A DNA stretch of 64,000 bases from Apostichopus japonicus (lineage: Eukaryota; Echinodermata; Holothuroidea; Aspidochirotida; Stichopodidae): positions 16,189,001-16,253,000 of the forward strand of contig NC_092561.1 of assembly GCF_037975245.1 (NCBI RefSeq), in the 5' to 3' direction. Each line of letters begins with the position of its first letter. The stretch's first letter is position 1. This document shows, piece after piece, positions 28,285 to 45,563 of this stretch. Below the pieces are notes generated by a model. That model did not search any database. It was not told where the DNA came from and saw only the letters and a program-made list of their open reading frames with translations. The translations under genes and the position numbers were made by a program.

Positions 28285-29476
28285 ATCGTATCTGTCTCCG
28301 ACGGATTCTCGAAAACCAACGGCTCTTTTAAGGGCCATCATATCTACCAGTTAAAGCAGATTTTTCTCTCCCTCCGAACATGCAACTTGTCGTCTCATTA
28401 TTATTTTTTTTTTTTTTTTTTTTTTTTTAATGATTATCATTATTATTGTAATTATTACTTCTATGCTGGGTGGTTGGTGATTCCCTTCGTGCATGATGCA
28501 ATTCACTAATCAATAATCAAAGTGAGCTTATCCCTAACTCATAATCATAACCCCTAATCCACACACACACACACTCTATCCTAATCGCCTTGGTATTATA
28601 AGCGTGTTAACATGGGTTGACACACATCAGCGTGTATGTTAACGATCTCCAATACAAGAGAAGTAAATCTTAAAAACGTAGTAATATCTCTATCGTTCAA
28701 AGCACGGAAGATCTTAAATTTAATACCACTGCCATAACAGTTTACCTGCCTCGGGCATTTCAATAGGCTCTCGCAGTAGATCGGGGGAAAATTTGAGCTG
28801 ATGCTCGTTCCCTCGGCTTGGCTTTGCGAATTGATTACGTAACACACCGACTAAAATTTCCAGACTTAATAACATTGAAAGGTGCGAAACGATTAATACT
28901 TGCGGTAGTATATGCCTCGTTAGTTGTTACAAGTTTCAAATTTCTAAGACTATTAATAATAAAGCCCTTAGGATCTGACTTAACACCCCAGATGCATTGC
29001 TACCAGTAAGCTCATTGAAGCAGCAAAACTCAATATCTATTTTTATTTCAAACCCCAAAAGTTACAAAAATTATTAATAAATAATAATAATAATAATAAG
29101 TTCCCTTTATCCCCTAATCCAAGATCTCTTGCTAAATACTTAATTCATAAAACCTGCGGCCAAAATCATGTGAAAAGTTCCCTACATACATTATATATAG
29201 TTTTTTAATTTTTTTTATTTTATGGGATGTTAGATTTCTGTCCAGCAGGAGTTTTCACTCAAATCTTGGGGTTTCTGACCTTTGGTTTTTGGCTGAGGGT
29301 CCGAAGCCCCACGATTATTAGGGTTGCAGCTAGCTGATACATCTAACTTAAAAGGAGAAATAAGACACTGACGCAAGCATGTTTGAGGAGAGGAATGAGT
29401 ATGTCTTTCTGGGTGATTTGATGGCCCTTAAAAGAGCCGTTGGTAATCGATGGGCGATTGCAATGCAACCTCCCCT

Positions 29477-29858
29477 TTAAGCCTTCTTGCCTCCGGATGT
29501 CTTCTTGGGTAGAAGGACAGCCTGGATGTTTGGAAGAACACCTCCCTGGGCGATGGTGACTCCGCTCAAGAGTTTGTTCAACTCCTCGTCGTTTCGGATG
29601 GCGAGTTGGAGATGACGGGGGATGATCCTGGTCTTCTTGTTGTCACGTGCAGCGTTACCGGCCAATTCCAAGATCTCGGCGGCGAGGTATTCTAGTACGG
29701 CAGCCAGGTAGACGGTGTGCGCCAGCGCCGATCCTCTGGGCGTAATTTCCTCTTCGCAGGAACCTGTGTACACGACCTACTGGGAATTGAAGCCCTGCTC
29801 TTGCAGATCGACTCTTGGCCTTTGCCCTGGCCTTACCACCTTTGCCCCTGCCAGTCAT
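29477..29858 (-). pseudogene. H2A: Histone H2A, unit 6, frameshifted
   Basis: One extra T at 29716 (GACGGTGTGC where the other units have GACGGGTGC) shifts the frame at codon 48. The reading frame from the normal ATG keeps 47 H2A residues through RIGAGA, adds 20 unrelated residues and stops at 29655. It would lose helices 2 and 3 of the histone fold, the acidic patch and the C-terminal tail. The rest of the gene, its promoter and its stem-loop (29423-29438, minus) look intact. The insertion is not in a long homopolymer. It may be a real recent mutation or a consensus error, and I cannot tell which from the sequence. Confidence 0.85.
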
Positions 29859-30222
29859 GATGAAGTAAATTTGGGTATGTTTTCGACTTGAAACGAATCA
29901 AAGAAATGATTTGCCTGCCGGAAAGCTCTCATTCAAGTAGTCCGGACTCTAAAGCTACAGCACAGTGCCCTTATGAGGGGATTCTTTGCCACCCTTTGCC
30001 CTGATCGTACAATGCGTGAAAGAATTAAGAAAAGCTTCCGCATTGTGATTGGCCAGCTCGTGTGTGCTGTGCAATGCATAGCACGTGCTTTGTCAATATG
30101 GGAAGTTTTTCTGCTTCGCTGAAGTGATATCAAATCTGTCATAAATACATTTCGCAGCGTGGAGGACACTCATTCACTCATCGCTTTACTTACCGTATCG
30201 CAACGAAAACTTCACGTCCAAA

Positions 30223-30594
30223 ATGGCACCAAAAGCTGCAGGAAAGGGAGCAAAGAAGGCCGCCAAGTCCAAGGCACCTCGCAACCCAGGAGACAAGAAG
30301 AGGCGAAGGACCAGGCGTGAGACTTACAGTATCTACATCTACAAAGTCATGAAGCAGGTCCACCCAGACACCGGTATCTCTAGCCGTGCTATGTCTATCA
30401 TGAACAGCTTCGTGAACGACATCTTCGAGCGTATCGCCGCCGAAGCTTCCCGTTTGGCCCACTACAACAGGAAGTCCACCATCACCAGTCGGGAGGTCCA
30501 GACCGCCGTCAGACTGTTGCTGCCTGGTGAGCTCGCCAAGCATGCCGTCTCAGAGGGTACCAAGGCTGTCACCAAGTACACCACCTCCAAGTAG
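30223..30594 (+). CDS. H2B: Histone H2B, unit 6
   Basis: Complete H2B, identical to unit 1, although its divergent partner H2A is frameshifted. The stem-loop is at 30630-30645. Confidence 0.99.
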   Translation: MAPKAAGKGAKKAAKSKAPRNPGDKKRRRTRRETYSIYIYKVMKQVHPDTGISSRAMSIMNSFVNDIFERIAAEASRLAHYNRKSTITSREVQTAVRLLLPGELAKHAVSEGTKAVTKYTTSK

Positions 30595-32573
30595 ATTGTT
30601 CTTCTCGTGTAGAAGGCTCGACATCCAACGGCTCTTTTAAGGGCCATCCTATATTCCAGAAACGGCAGACTTATCTCCCCCTCCTCAAACATGCAGTTTC
30701 GTTGTCTCTTATTTTAAGTAATCTAACATTGTATCATATATACCTGTTACTCTCAAGCCATTGACCGTGTAGTTGATCACGTTCTGGGGCCCGTTTATCG
30801 ATAATAATAATATTAATAAGTGATATTTATATAGCGCATAATCAGCAAAGCTGCGCCAAAAAAAGAAAAAAAAAAGAAGTAAAAGCCAAAGGCAACAATA
30901 TAAAAAAAAAAAAAAAACACACCCGTACTAAACGATACTAAAACGCATATAGTCCAAAACAATTTAAGAAGCATGTAAATAGATTCAATCATAGTCCAGG
31001 TTTAAATATATATAAGTATGAGGAACTATAGTACAGTAAGAGAATTATTGTAAAAGCCTAAATACTAAACGATACAAAATAGAGCCCTAAACGTAGTAAA
31101 TAAATGAAAATTTTTAAATTAAAAAAAAAAAAAAAACATTACAGTAAGAGAATTATTACAAAATCCTAAAACAGATCAAATACCCAATACTGAACGATAC
31201 AAAATAGAGTCTAAACGTACTAAATAAATGAAAGATAAATATTAAAAAAAATAAAATGTTCAGAATTAAGTAACTAGTTCCAAACGTAGTATCTATGCAC
31301 AATAACAGTTAAAACACAGTCAATCACACAGTAAAAGCGAGTCTAACATAATATGCTTTCAAAGCAGTTTTTAAAAGTGGTAAGAGAAATGCATACACTC
31401 ACAGAGTTCGGTATAGGCATTCTGGGAGCGCTGACTGAGAAGGCTCTGTCGCCGGTCTTGCATCTTGTTCTCTTCTCCTTGAGCAATTCCTGCGATGATG
31501 ACCGTAGGGTTCTGCTAGGTTTGTACGGTGTAAGGAGACAAGACAGGTATTAGAATCCATAATAATCCATAATAAATCCAACAATAACGATAAATAACCT
31601 CTAAGTCCTCCCCCACCACACACAAACACTCAATAGTTTCACTTGCGATGATCGCGACATAGCCACATATGAAAATCCGCTCTTTAGTAAGACTGACGTT
31701 CATTTTTCGCCACTGTCAACTTCTGCACCTTTCTAGCTAATTAGTCTGGAACAATAGCATGCGTGTTACGTAATCGACTCGCCAAGCCTAGCGAGCTTGG
31801 AAAAGTAACTTCCTCGGCTCACATTACCAGTGATCTACCGCGTGAGCCAAATAAAATGCCCGAGGCAAGGGAAACTGTTCTGGCAGTGGTAAAAAAAGGG
31901 CGCATTTTCAAATGATATGTTGTCTCGCATTTGGGACTAATCGTGTAACGGTACAGTCGTGCATGCATTGTGTTCAATGGACAAGTAGCGATTCGGGAGG
32001 GGGGTGGAGGGGTGGGGGAAGTTCGTATTGTCTTGCTTCTTGGGTCGTATGTCTTAGAACTTCACTGGTTTGCTGTATTGGTGAACTGGGGGTTGTTGCA
32101 GAATTTTATTACGTATAATAACCGACTTCACTTGAGTATAAATAAAAGGAGTTTACCCCTGCTCGACCTTCGCAAGAGGTCCTACGGGGGATAATATTGA
32201 AGTTTTGTAGAATAGACACTTCTTTTTTTTTCCTAGGGAAAGTTGTCTATATAAACAAACAGGAGGTCGGAACTGAAGAGCCAATTAGGTAGGGATTACT
32301 AAAGGGGGGGGGGGACTTCACTTGAGGGAGGGGGTGGATTTCAATTACGGTGTTTTGAAATTTCTAGCAAAATTGCCTATGCATATAACTTATTTTGCCC
32401 GATGCTGGCGTATACATACACACACACATACATTCACTCACACAAAGAAAAGAATTAAGACGACGAATTGCATGTTTCGAGGGAGAGGAATGAGTAACTC
32501 TCTCTGGGGATATTTGATGGCCCTTAAAAGAGCCGTTGGATTTCGATTCGTCTTCGTGACAGGAAAGATGCAT

Positions 32574-32915
<342 letters not shown>

Positions 32916-33627
32916 TCACAGTAAAATGTAGAAAGTCCCTCAATGTGTGGCATTATATTAGCGATACCCGTCAAGCAGGCGATGTTTTGAACGGACGTAA
33001 GCGAACTACCCCGATGTCTGCATCAGAACCCGTGGGAATGGAAGCTCGGCGGAGTTTGATGCCGTTTCTTGTTCGTCGTGTGATGTTCTATGTTATGAAA
33101 TATCGGTGAGGGGTGAATTCGATAAGGCCAAATTTGTCCCGAATGGTCGAATATTGGCTTCACCCTGTCATTCCGTTAAAATATCACACGTAAAATTACA
33201 CTTGACGCTAACTCTGTGTTAGCCTAATCTGACCAATCGACGAAGGTAATGTTCATGACGTCACAATTGGGGATTGCTGACTGACTGTCAAATGCGAAGC
33301 TGGAGGGTTTTCGATAAGAGTTTTCAACAATTTTTCGTCATTTTAAATGGCAGAAAGTCTAAGAAATAGATACTTTATGAAAGTGACTACCATTTTCCTG
33401 CCCGGCATGAGCAGTTTCGACTACCGTTCGCTTAAATTAGGCTCCTGAAATTTGCCATTGCCGCTTAGCTAATCAGAACGACTCGCGGCTGTCGCACTCG
33501 GCCAATCAGAATCGAGCACAGGTCGAGTGACGCGATTAGCGGGTTGTTTGAGGGGAGCTGCTTATAACGTGCGGTTTCTTGTAGTCCGTGCTTCATTACA
33601 TCTTTGTACTGATAGAACACAGACTGA

Positions 33628-34044
<417 letters not shown>

Positions 34045-35236
34045 ATCGTATCTGTCTCCGACGGATTCTCGAAAACCAACGGCTCTTTTAAGGGCCATCA
34101 TATCTACCAGTTAAAGCAGATTTTTCTCTCCCTCCGAACATGCAACTTGTCGTCTCATTATTATTTTTTTTTTTTTTTTTTTTTTTTTAATGATTATCAT
34201 TATTATTGTAATTATTACTTCTATGCTGGGTGGTTGGTGATTCCCTTCGTGCATGATGCAATTCACTAATCAATAATCAAAGTGAGCTTATCCCTAACTC
34301 ATAATCATAACCCCTAATCCACACACACACACACTCTATCCTAATCGCCTTGGTATTATAAGCGTGTTAACATGGGTTGACACACATCAGCGTGTATGTT
34401 AACGATCTCCAATACAAGAGAAGTAAATCTTAAAAACGTAGTAATATCTCTATCGTTCAAAGCACGGAAGATCTTAAATTTAATACCACTGCCATAACAG
34501 TTTACCTGCCTCGGGCATTTCAATAGGCTCTCGCAGTAGATCGGGGGAAAATTTGAGCTGATGCTCGTTCCCTCGGCTTGGCTTTGCGAATTGATTACGT
34601 AACACACCGACTAAAATTTCCAGACTTAATAACATTGAAAGGTGCGAAACGATTAATACTTGCGGTAGTATATGCCTCGTTAGTTGTTACAAGTTTCAAA
34701 TTTCTAAGACTATTAATAATAAAGCCCTTAGGATCTGACTTAACACCCCAGATGCATTGCTACCAGTAAGCTCATTGAAGCAGCAAAACTCAATATCTAT
34801 TTTTATTTCAAACCCCAAAAGTTACAAAAATTATTAATAAATAATAATAATAATAATAAGTTCCCTTTATCCCCTAATCCAAGATCTCTTGCTAAATACT
34901 TAATTCATAAAACCTGCGGCCAAAATCATGTGAAAAGTTCCCTACATACATTATATATAGTTTTTTAATTTTTTTTATTTTATGGGATGTTAGATTTCTG
35001 TCCAGCAGGAGTTTTCACTCAAATCTTGGGGTTTCTGACCTTTGGTTTTTGGCTGAGGGTCCGAAGCCCCACGATTATTAGGGTTGCAGCTAGCTGATAC
35101 ATCTAACTTAAAAGGAGAAATAAGACACTGACGCAAGCATGTTTGAGGAGAGGAATGAGTATGTCTTTCTGGGTGATTTGATGGCCCTTAAAAGAGCCGT
35201 TGGTAATCGATGGGCGATTGCAATGCAACCTCCCCT

Positions 35237-35617
35237 TTAAGCCTTCTTGCCTCCGGATGTCTTCTTGGGTAGAAGGACAGCCTGGATGTTTGGAAGAACA
35301 CCTCCCTGGGCGATGGTGACTCCGCTCAAGAGTTTGTTCAACTCCTCGTCGTTTCGGATGGCGAGTTGGAGATGACGGGGGATGATCCTGGTCTTCTTGT
35401 TGTCACGTGCAGCGTTACCGGCCAATTCCAAGATCTCGGCGGCGAGGTATTCTAGTACGGCAGCCAGGTAGACGGGTGCGCCAGCGCCGATCCTCTGGGC
35501 GTAATTTCCTCTTCGCAGGAACCTGTGTACACGACCTACTGGGAATTGAAGCCCTGCTCTTGCAGATCGACTCTTGGCCTTTGCCCTGGCCTTACCACCT
35601 TTGCCCCTGCCAGTCAT
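35237..35617 (-). CDS. H2A: Histone H2A, unit 7
   Basis: Intact H2A without the unit 6 insertion. The stem-loop is at 35183-35198 (minus). Confidence 0.99.
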   Translation of the reverse strand: MTGRGKGGKARAKAKSRSARAGLQFPVGRVHRFLRRGNYAQRIGAGAPVYLAAVLEYLAAEILELAGNAARDNKKTRIIPRHLQLAIRNDEELNKLLSGVTIAQGGVLPNIQAVLLPKKTSGGKKA

Positions 35618-35981
35618 GATGAAGTAAATTTGGGTATGTTTTCGACTTGAAACGAATCAAAGAAATGATTTGCCTGCCGGAAAGCTCTCATTCAAGTAGT
35701 CCGGACTCTAAAGCTACAGCACAGTGCCCTTATGAGGGGATTCTTTGCCACCCTTTGCCCTGATCGTACAATGCGTGAAAGAATTAAGAAAAGCTTCCGC
35801 ATTGTGATTGGCCAGCTCGTGTGTGCTGTGCAATGCATAGCACGTGCTTTGTCAATATGGGAAGTTTTTCTGCTTCGCTGAAGTGATATCAAATCTGTCA
35901 TAAATACATTTCGCAGCGTGGAGGACACTCATTCACTCATCGCTTTACTTACCGTATCGCAACGAAAACTTCACGTCCAAA

Positions 35982-36353
35982 ATGGCACCAAAAGCTGCAG
36001 GAAAGGGAGCAAAGAAGGCCGCCAAGTCCAAGGCACCTCGCAACCCAGGAGACAAGAAGAGGCGAAGGACCAGGCGTGAGACTTACAGTATCTACATCTA
36101 CAAAGTCATGAAGCAGGTCCACCCAGACACCGGTATCTCTAGCCGTGCTATGTCTATCATGAACAGCTTCGTGAACGACATCTTCGAGCGTATCGCCGCC
36201 GAAGCTTCCCGTTTGGCCCACTACAACAGGAAGTCCACCATCACCAGTCGGGAGGTCCAGACCGCCGTCAGACTGTTGCTGCCTGGTGAGCTCGCCAAGC
36301 ATGCCGTCTCAGAGGGTACCAAGGCTGTCACCAAGTACACCACCTCCAAGTAG
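35982..36353 (+). CDS. H2B: Histone H2B, unit 7
   Basis: Complete H2B, identical to unit 1. The stem-loop is at 36389-36404. Confidence 0.99.
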   Translation: MAPKAAGKGAKKAAKSKAPRNPGDKKRRRTRRETYSIYIYKVMKQVHPDTGISSRAMSIMNSFVNDIFERIAAEASRLAHYNRKSTITSREVQTAVRLLLPGELAKHAVSEGTKAVTKYTTSK

Positions 36354-38332
36354 ATTGTTCTTCTCGTGTAGAAGGCTCGACATCCAACGGCTCTTTTAAG
36401 GGCCATCCTATATTCCAGAAACGGCAGACTTATCTCCCCCTCCTCAAACATGCAGTTTCGTTGTCTCTTATTTTAAGTAATCTAACATTGTATCATATAT
36501 ACCTGTTACTCTCAAGCCATTGACCGTGTAGTTGATCACGTTCTGGGGCCCGTTTATCGATAATAATAATATTAATAAGTGATATTTATATAGCGCATAA
36601 TCAGCAAAGCTGCGCCAAAAAAAGAAAAAAAAAAGAAGTAAAAGCCAAAGGCAACAATATAAAAAAAAAAAAAAAACACACCCGTACTAAACGATACTAA
36701 AACGCATATAGTCCAAAACAATTTAAGAAGCATGTAAATAGATTCAATCATAGTCCAGGTTTAAATATATATAAGTATGAGGAACTATAGTACAGTAAGA
36801 GAATTATTGTAAAAGCCTAAATACTAAACGATACAAAATAGAGCCCTAAACGTAGTAAATAAATGAAAATTTTTAAATTAAAAAAAAAAAAAAAACATTA
36901 CAGTAAGAGAATTATTACAAAATCCTAAAACAGATCAAATACCCAATACTGAACGATACAAAATAGAGTCTAAACGTACTAAATAAATGAAAGATAAATA
37001 TTAAAAAAAATAAAATGTTCAGAATTAAGTAACTAGTTCCAAACGTAGTATCTATGCACAATAACAGTTAAAACACAGTCAATCACACAGTAAAAGCGAG
37101 TCTAACATAATATGCTTTCAAAGCAGTTTTTAAAAGTGGTAAGAGAAATGCATACACTCACAGAGTTCGGTATAGGCATTCTGGGAGCGCTGACTGAGAA
37201 GGCTCTGTCGCCGGTCTTGCATCTTGTTCTCTTCTCCTTGAGCAATTCCTGCGATGATGACCGTAGGGTTCTGCTAGGTTTGTACGGTGTAAGGAGACAA
37301 GACAGGTATTAGAATCCATAATAATCCATAATAAATCCAACAATAACGATAAATAACCTCTAAGTCCTCCCCCACCACACACAAACACTCAATAGTTTCA
37401 CTTGCGATGATCGCGACATAGCCACATATGAAAATCCGCTCTTTAGTAAGACTGACGTTCATTTTTCGCCACTGTCAACTTCTGCACCTTTCTAGCTAAT
37501 TAGTCTGGAACAATAGCATGCGTGTTACGTAATCGACTCGCCAAGCCTAGCGAGCTTGGAAAAGTAACTTCCTCGGCTCACATTACCAGTGATCTACCGC
37601 GTGAGCCAAATAAAATGCCCGAGGCAAGGGAAACTGTTCTGGCAGTGGTAAAAAAAGGGCGCATTTTCAAATGATATGTTGTCTCGCATTTGGGACTAAT
37701 CGTGTAACGGTACAGTCGTGCATGCATTGTGTTCAATGGACAAGTAGCGATTCGGGAGGGGGGTGGAGGGGTGGGGGAAGTTCGTATTGTCTTGCTTCTT
37801 GGGTCGTATGTCTTAGAACTTCACTGGTTTGCTGTATTGGTGAACTGGGGGTTGTTGCAGAATTTTATTACGTATAATAACCGACTTCACTTGAGTATAA
37901 ATAAAAGGAGTTTACCCCTGCTCGACCTTCGCAAGAGGTCCTACGGGGGATAATATTGAAGTTTTGTAGAATAGACACTTCTTTTTTTTTCCTAGGGAAA
38001 GTTGTCTATATAAACAAACAGGAGGTCGGAACTGAAGAGCCAATTAGGTAGGGATTACTAAAGGGGGGGGGGGACTTCACTTGAGGGAGGGGGTGGATTT
38101 CAATTACGGTGTTTTGAAATTTCTAGCAAAATTGCCTATGCATATAACTTATTTTGCCCGATGCTGGCGTATACATACACACACACATACATTCACTCAC
38201 ACAAAGAAAAGAATTAAGACGACGAATTGCATGTTTCGAGGGAGAGGAATGAGTAACTCTCTCTGGGGATATTTGATGGCCCTTAAAAGAGCCGTTGGAT
38301 TTCGATTCGTCTTCGTGACAGGAAAGATGCAT

Positions 38333-38674
<342 letters not shown>

Positions 38675-39386
38675 TCACAGTAAAATGTAGAAAGTCCCTC
38701 AATGTGTGGCATTATATTAGCGATACCCGTCAAGCAGGCGATGTTTTGAACGGACGTAAGCGAACTACCCCGATGTCTGCATCAGAACCCGTGGGAATGG
38801 AAGCTCGGCGGAGTTTGATGCCGTTTCTTGTTCGTCGTGTGATGTTCTATGTTATGAAATATCGGTGAGGGGTGAATTCGATAAGGCCAAATTTGTCCCG
38901 AATGGTCGAATATTGGCTTCACCCTGTCATTCCGTTAAAATATCACACGTAAAATTACACTTGACGCTAACTCTGTGTTAGCCTAATCTGACCAATCGAC
39001 GAAGGTAATGTTCATGACGTCACAATTGGGGATTGCTGACTGACTGTCAAATGCGAAGCTGGAGGGTTTTCGATAAGAGTTTTCAACAATTTTTCGTCAT
39101 TTTAAATGGCAGAAAGTCTAAGAAATAGATACTTTATGAAAGTGACTACCATTTTCCTGCCCGGCATGAGCAGTTTCGACTACCGTTCGCTTAAATTAGG
39201 CTCCTGAAATTTGCCATTGCCGCTTAGCTAATCAGAACGACTCGCGGCTGTCGCACTCGGCCAATCAGAATCGAGCACAGGTCGAGTGACGCGATTAGCG
39301 GGTTGTTTGAGGGGAGCTGCTTATAACGTGCGGTTTCTTGTAGTCCGTGCTTCATTACATCTTTGTACTGATAGAACACAGACTGA

Positions 39387-39803
<417 letters not shown>

Positions 39804-40995
39804 ATCGTATCTGTCTCCGACGGATTCTCGAAAACCAACGGCTCTTTTAAGGGCCATCATATCTACCAGTTAAAGCAGATTTTTCTCTCCCTCCGAACAT
39901 GCAACTTGTCGTCTCATTATTATTTTTTTTTTTTTTTTTTTTTTTTTAATGATTATCATTATTATTGTAATTATTACTTCTATGCTGGGTGGTTGGTGAT
40001 TCCCTTCGTGCATGATGCAATTCACTAATCAATAATCAAAGTGAGCTTATCCCTAACTCATAATCATAACCCCTAATCCACACACACACACACTCTATCC
40101 TAATCGCCTTGGTATTATAAGCGTGTTAACATGGGTTGACACACATCAGCGTGTATGTTAACGATCTCCAATACAAGAGAAGTAAATCTTAAAAACGTAG
40201 TAATATCTCTATCGTTCAAAGCACGGAAGATCTTAAATTTAATACCACTGCCATAACAGTTTACCTGCCTCGGGCATTTCAATAGGCTCTCGCAGTAGAT
40301 CGGGGGAAAATTTGAGCTGATGCTCGTTCCCTCGGCTTGGCTTTGCGAATTGATTACGTAACACACCGACTAAAATTTCCAGACTTAATAACATTGAAAG
40401 GTGCGAAACGATTAATACTTGCGGTAGTATATGCCTCGTTAGTTGTTACAAGTTTCAAATTTCTAAGACTATTAATAATAAAGCCCTTAGGATCTGACTT
40501 AACACCCCAGATGCATTGCTACCAGTAAGCTCATTGAAGCAGCAAAACTCAATATCTATTTTTATTTCAAACCCCAAAAGTTACAAAAATTATTAATAAA
40601 TAATAATAATAATAATAAGTTCCCTTTATCCCCTAATCCAAGATCTCTTGCTAAATACTTAATTCATAAAACCTGCGGCCAAAATCATGTGAAAAGTTCC
40701 CTACATACATTATATATAGTTTTTTAATTTTTTTTATTTTATGGGATGTTAGATTTCTGTCCAGCAGGAGTTTTCACTCAAATCTTGGGGTTTCTGACCT
40801 TTGGTTTTTGGCTGAGGGTCCGAAGCCCCACGATTATTAGGGTTGCAGCTAGCTGATACATCTAACTTAAAAGGAGAAATAAGACACTGACGCAAGCATG
40901 TTTGAGGAGAGGAATGAGTATGTCTTTCTGGGTGATTTGATGGCCCTTAAAAGAGCCGTTGGTAATCGATGGGCGATTGCAATGCAACCTCCCCT

Positions 40996-41376
40996 TTAAG
41001 CCTTCTTGCCTCCGGATGTCTTCTTGGGTAGAAGGACAGCCTGGATGTTTGGAAGAACACCTCCCTGGGCGATGGTGACTCCGCTCAAGAGTTTGTTCAA
41101 CTCCTCGTCGTTTCGGATGGCGAGTTGGAGATGACGGGGGATGATCCTGGTCTTCTTGTTGTCACGTGCAGCGTTACCGGCCAATTCCAAGATCTCGGCG
41201 GCGAGGTATTCTAGTACGGCAGCCAGGTAGACGGGTGCGCCAGCGCCGATCCTCTGGGCGTAATTTCCTCTTCGCAGGAACCTGTGTACACGACCTACTG
41301 GGAATTGAAGCCCTGCTCTTGCAGATCGACTCTTGGCCTTTGCCCTGGCCTTACCACCTTTGCCCCTGCCAGTCAT
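40996..41376 (-). CDS. H2A: Histone H2A, unit 8
   Basis: Intact H2A, identical to unit 1. The stem-loop is at 40942-40957 (minus). Confidence 0.99.
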   Translation of the reverse strand: MTGRGKGGKARAKAKSRSARAGLQFPVGRVHRFLRRGNYAQRIGAGAPVYLAAVLEYLAAEILELAGNAARDNKKTRIIPRHLQLAIRNDEELNKLLSGVTIAQGGVLPNIQAVLLPKKTSGGKKA

Positions 41377-41740
41377 GATGAAGTAAATTTGGGTATGTTT
41401 TCGACTTGAAACGAATCAAAGAAATGATTTGCCTGCCGGAAAGCTCTCATTCAAGTAGTCCGGACTCTAAAGCTACAGCACAGTGCCCTTATGAGGGGAT
41501 TCTTTGCCACCCTTTGCCCTGATCGTACAATGCGTGAAAGAATTAAGAAAAGCTTCCGCATTGTGATTGGCCAGCTCGTGTGTGCTGTGCAATGCATAGC
41601 ACGTGCTTTGTCAATATGGGAAGTTTTTCTGCTTCGCTGAAGTGATATCAAATCTGTCATAAATACATTTCGCAGCGTGGAGGACACTCATTCACTCATC
41701 GCTTTACTTACCGTATCGCAACGAAAACTTCACGTCCAAA

Positions 41741-42112
41741 ATGGCACCAAAAGCTGCAGGAAAGGGAGCAAAGAAGGCCGCCAAGTCCAAGGCACCTCGC
41801 AACCCAGGAGACAAGAAGAGGCGAAGGACCAGGCGTGAGACTTACAGTATCTACATCTACAAAGTCATGAAGCAGGTCCACCCAGACACCGGTATCTCTA
41901 GCCGTGCTATGTCTATCATGAACAGCTTCGTGAACGACATCTTCGAGCGTATCGCCGCCGAAGCTTCCCGTTTGGCCCACTACAACAGGAAGTCCACCAT
42001 CACCAGTCGGGAGGTCCAGACCGCCGTCAGACTGTTGCTGCCTGGTGAGCTCGCCAAGCATGCCGTCTCAGAGGGTACCAAGGCTGTCACCAAGTACACC
42101 ACCTCCAAGTAG
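41741..42112 (+). CDS. H2B: Histone H2B, unit 8
   Basis: Complete H2B, identical to unit 1. The stem-loop is at 42148-42163. Confidence 0.99.
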   Translation: MAPKAAGKGAKKAAKSKAPRNPGDKKRRRTRRETYSIYIYKVMKQVHPDTGISSRAMSIMNSFVNDIFERIAAEASRLAHYNRKSTITSREVQTAVRLLLPGELAKHAVSEGTKAVTKYTTSK

Positions 42113-44091
42113 ATTGTTCTTCTCGTGTAGAAGGCTCGACATCCAACGGCTCTTTTAAGGGCCATCCTATATTCCAGAAACGGCAGACTTATCTCCCCCT
42201 CCTCAAACATGCAGTTTCGTTGTCTCTTATTTTAAGTAATCTAACATTGTATCATATATACCTGTTACTCTCAAGCCATTGACCGTGTAGTTGATCACGT
42301 TCTGGGGCCCGTTTATCGATAATAATAATATTAATAAGTGATATTTATATAGCGCATAATCAGCAAAGCTGCGCCAAAAAAAGAAAAAAAAAAGAAGTAA
42401 AAGCCAAAGGCAACAATATAAAAAAAAAAAAAAAACACACCCGTACTAAACGATACTAAAACGCATATAGTCCAAAACAATTTAAGAAGCATGTAAATAG
42501 ATTCAATCATAGTCCAGGTTTAAATATATATAAGTATGAGGAACTATAGTACAGTAAGAGAATTATTGTAAAAGCCTAAATACTAAACGATACAAAATAG
42601 AGCCCTAAACGTAGTAAATAAATGAAAATTTTTAAATTAAAAAAAAAAAAAAAACATTACAGTAAGAGAATTATTACAAAATCCTAAAACAGATCAAATA
42701 CCCAATACTGAACGATACAAAATAGAGTCTAAACGTACTAAATAAATGAAAGATAAATATTAAAAAAAATAAAATGTTCAGAATTAAGTAACTAGTTCCA
42801 AACGTAGTATCTATGCACAATAACAGTTAAAACACAGTCAATCACACAGTAAAAGCGAGTCTAACATAATATGCTTTCAAAGCAGTTTTTAAAAGTGGTA
42901 AGAGAAATGCATACACTCACAGAGTTCGGTATAGGCATTCTGGGAGCGCTGACTGAGAAGGCTCTGTCGCCGGTCTTGCATCTTGTTCTCTTCTCCTTGA
43001 GCAATTCCTGCGATGATGACCGTAGGGTTCTGCTAGGTTTGTACGGTGTAAGGAGACAAGACAGGTATTAGAATCCATAATAATCCATAATAAATCCAAC
43101 AATAACGATAAATAACCTCTAAGTCCTCCCCCACCACACACAAACACTCAATAGTTTCACTTGCGATGATCGCGACATAGCCACATATGAAAATCCGCTC
43201 TTTAGTAAGACTGACGTTCATTTTTCGCCACTGTCAACTTCTGCACCTTTCTAGCTAATTAGTCTGGAACAATAGCATGCGTGTTACGTAATCGACTCGC
43301 CAAGCCTAGCGAGCTTGGAAAAGTAACTTCCTCGGCTCACATTACCAGTGATCTACCGCGTGAGCCAAATAAAATGCCCGAGGCAAGGGAAACTGTTCTG
43401 GCAGTGGTAAAAAAAGGGCGCATTTTCAAATGATATGTTGTCTCGCATTTGGGACTAATCGTGTAACGGTACAGTCGTGCATGCATTGTGTTCAATGGAC
43501 AAGTAGCGATTCGGGAGGGGGGTGGAGGGGTGGGGGAAGTTCGTATTGTCTTGCTTCTTGGGTCGTATGTCTTAGAACTTCACTGGTTTGCTGTATTGGT
43601 GAACTGGGGGTTGTTGCAGAATTTTATTACGTATAATAACCGACTTCACTTGAGTATAAATAAAAGGAGTTTACCCCTGCTCGACCTTCGCAAGAGGTCC
43701 TACGGGGGATAATATTGAAGTTTTGTAGAATAGACACTTCTTTTTTTTTCCTAGGGAAAGTTGTCTATATAAACAAACAGGAGGTCGGAACTGAAGAGCC
43801 AATTAGGTAGGGATTACTAAAGGGGGGGGGGGACTTCACTTGAGGGAGGGGGTGGATTTCAATTACGGTGTTTTGAAATTTCTAGCAAAATTGCCTATGC
43901 ATATAACTTATTTTGCCCGATGCTGGCGTATACATACACACACACATACATTCACTCACACAAAGAAAAGAATTAAGACGACGAATTGCATGTTTCGAGG
44001 GAGAGGAATGAGTAACTCTCTCTGGGGATATTTGATGGCCCTTAAAAGAGCCGTTGGATTTCGATTCGTCTTCGTGACAGGAAAGATGCAT

Positions 44092-44433
<342 letters not shown>

Positions 44434-45146
44434 TCACAGTAAAATGTAGAAAGTCCCTCAATGTGTGGCATTATATTAGCGATACCCGTCAAGCAGGCGA
44501 TGTTTTGAACGGACGTAAGCGAACTACCCCGATGTCTGCATCAGAACCCGTGGGAATGGAAGCTCGGCGGAGTTTGATGCCGTTTCTTGTTCGTCGTGTG
44601 ATGTTCTATGTTATGAAATATCGGTGAGGGGTGAATTCGATAAGGCCAAATTTGTCCCGAATGGTCGAATATTGGCTTCACCCTGTCATTCCGTTAAAAT
44701 ATCACACGTAAAATTACACTTGACGCTAACTCTGTGTTAGCCTAATCTGACCAATCGACGAAGGTAATGTTCATGACGTCACAATTGGGGATTGCTGACT
44801 GACTGTCAAATGCGAAGCTGGAGGGTTTTCGATAAGAGTTTTCAACAATTTTTCGTCATTTTAAATGGCAGAAAGTCTAAGAAATAGATACTTTATGAAA
44901 GTGACTACCATTTTCCTGCCCGGCGATGAGCAGTTTCGACTACCGTTCGCTTAAATTAGGCTCCTGAAATTTGCCATTGCCGCTTAGCTAATCAGAACGA
45001 CTCGCGGCTGTCGCACTCGGCCAATCAGAATCGAGCACAGGTCGAGTGACGCGATTAGCGGGTTGTTTGAGGGGAGCTGCTTATAACGTGCGGTTTCTTG
45101 TAGTCCGTGCTTCATTACATCTTTGTACTGATAGAACACAGACTGA

Positions 45147-45563
<417 letters not shown>

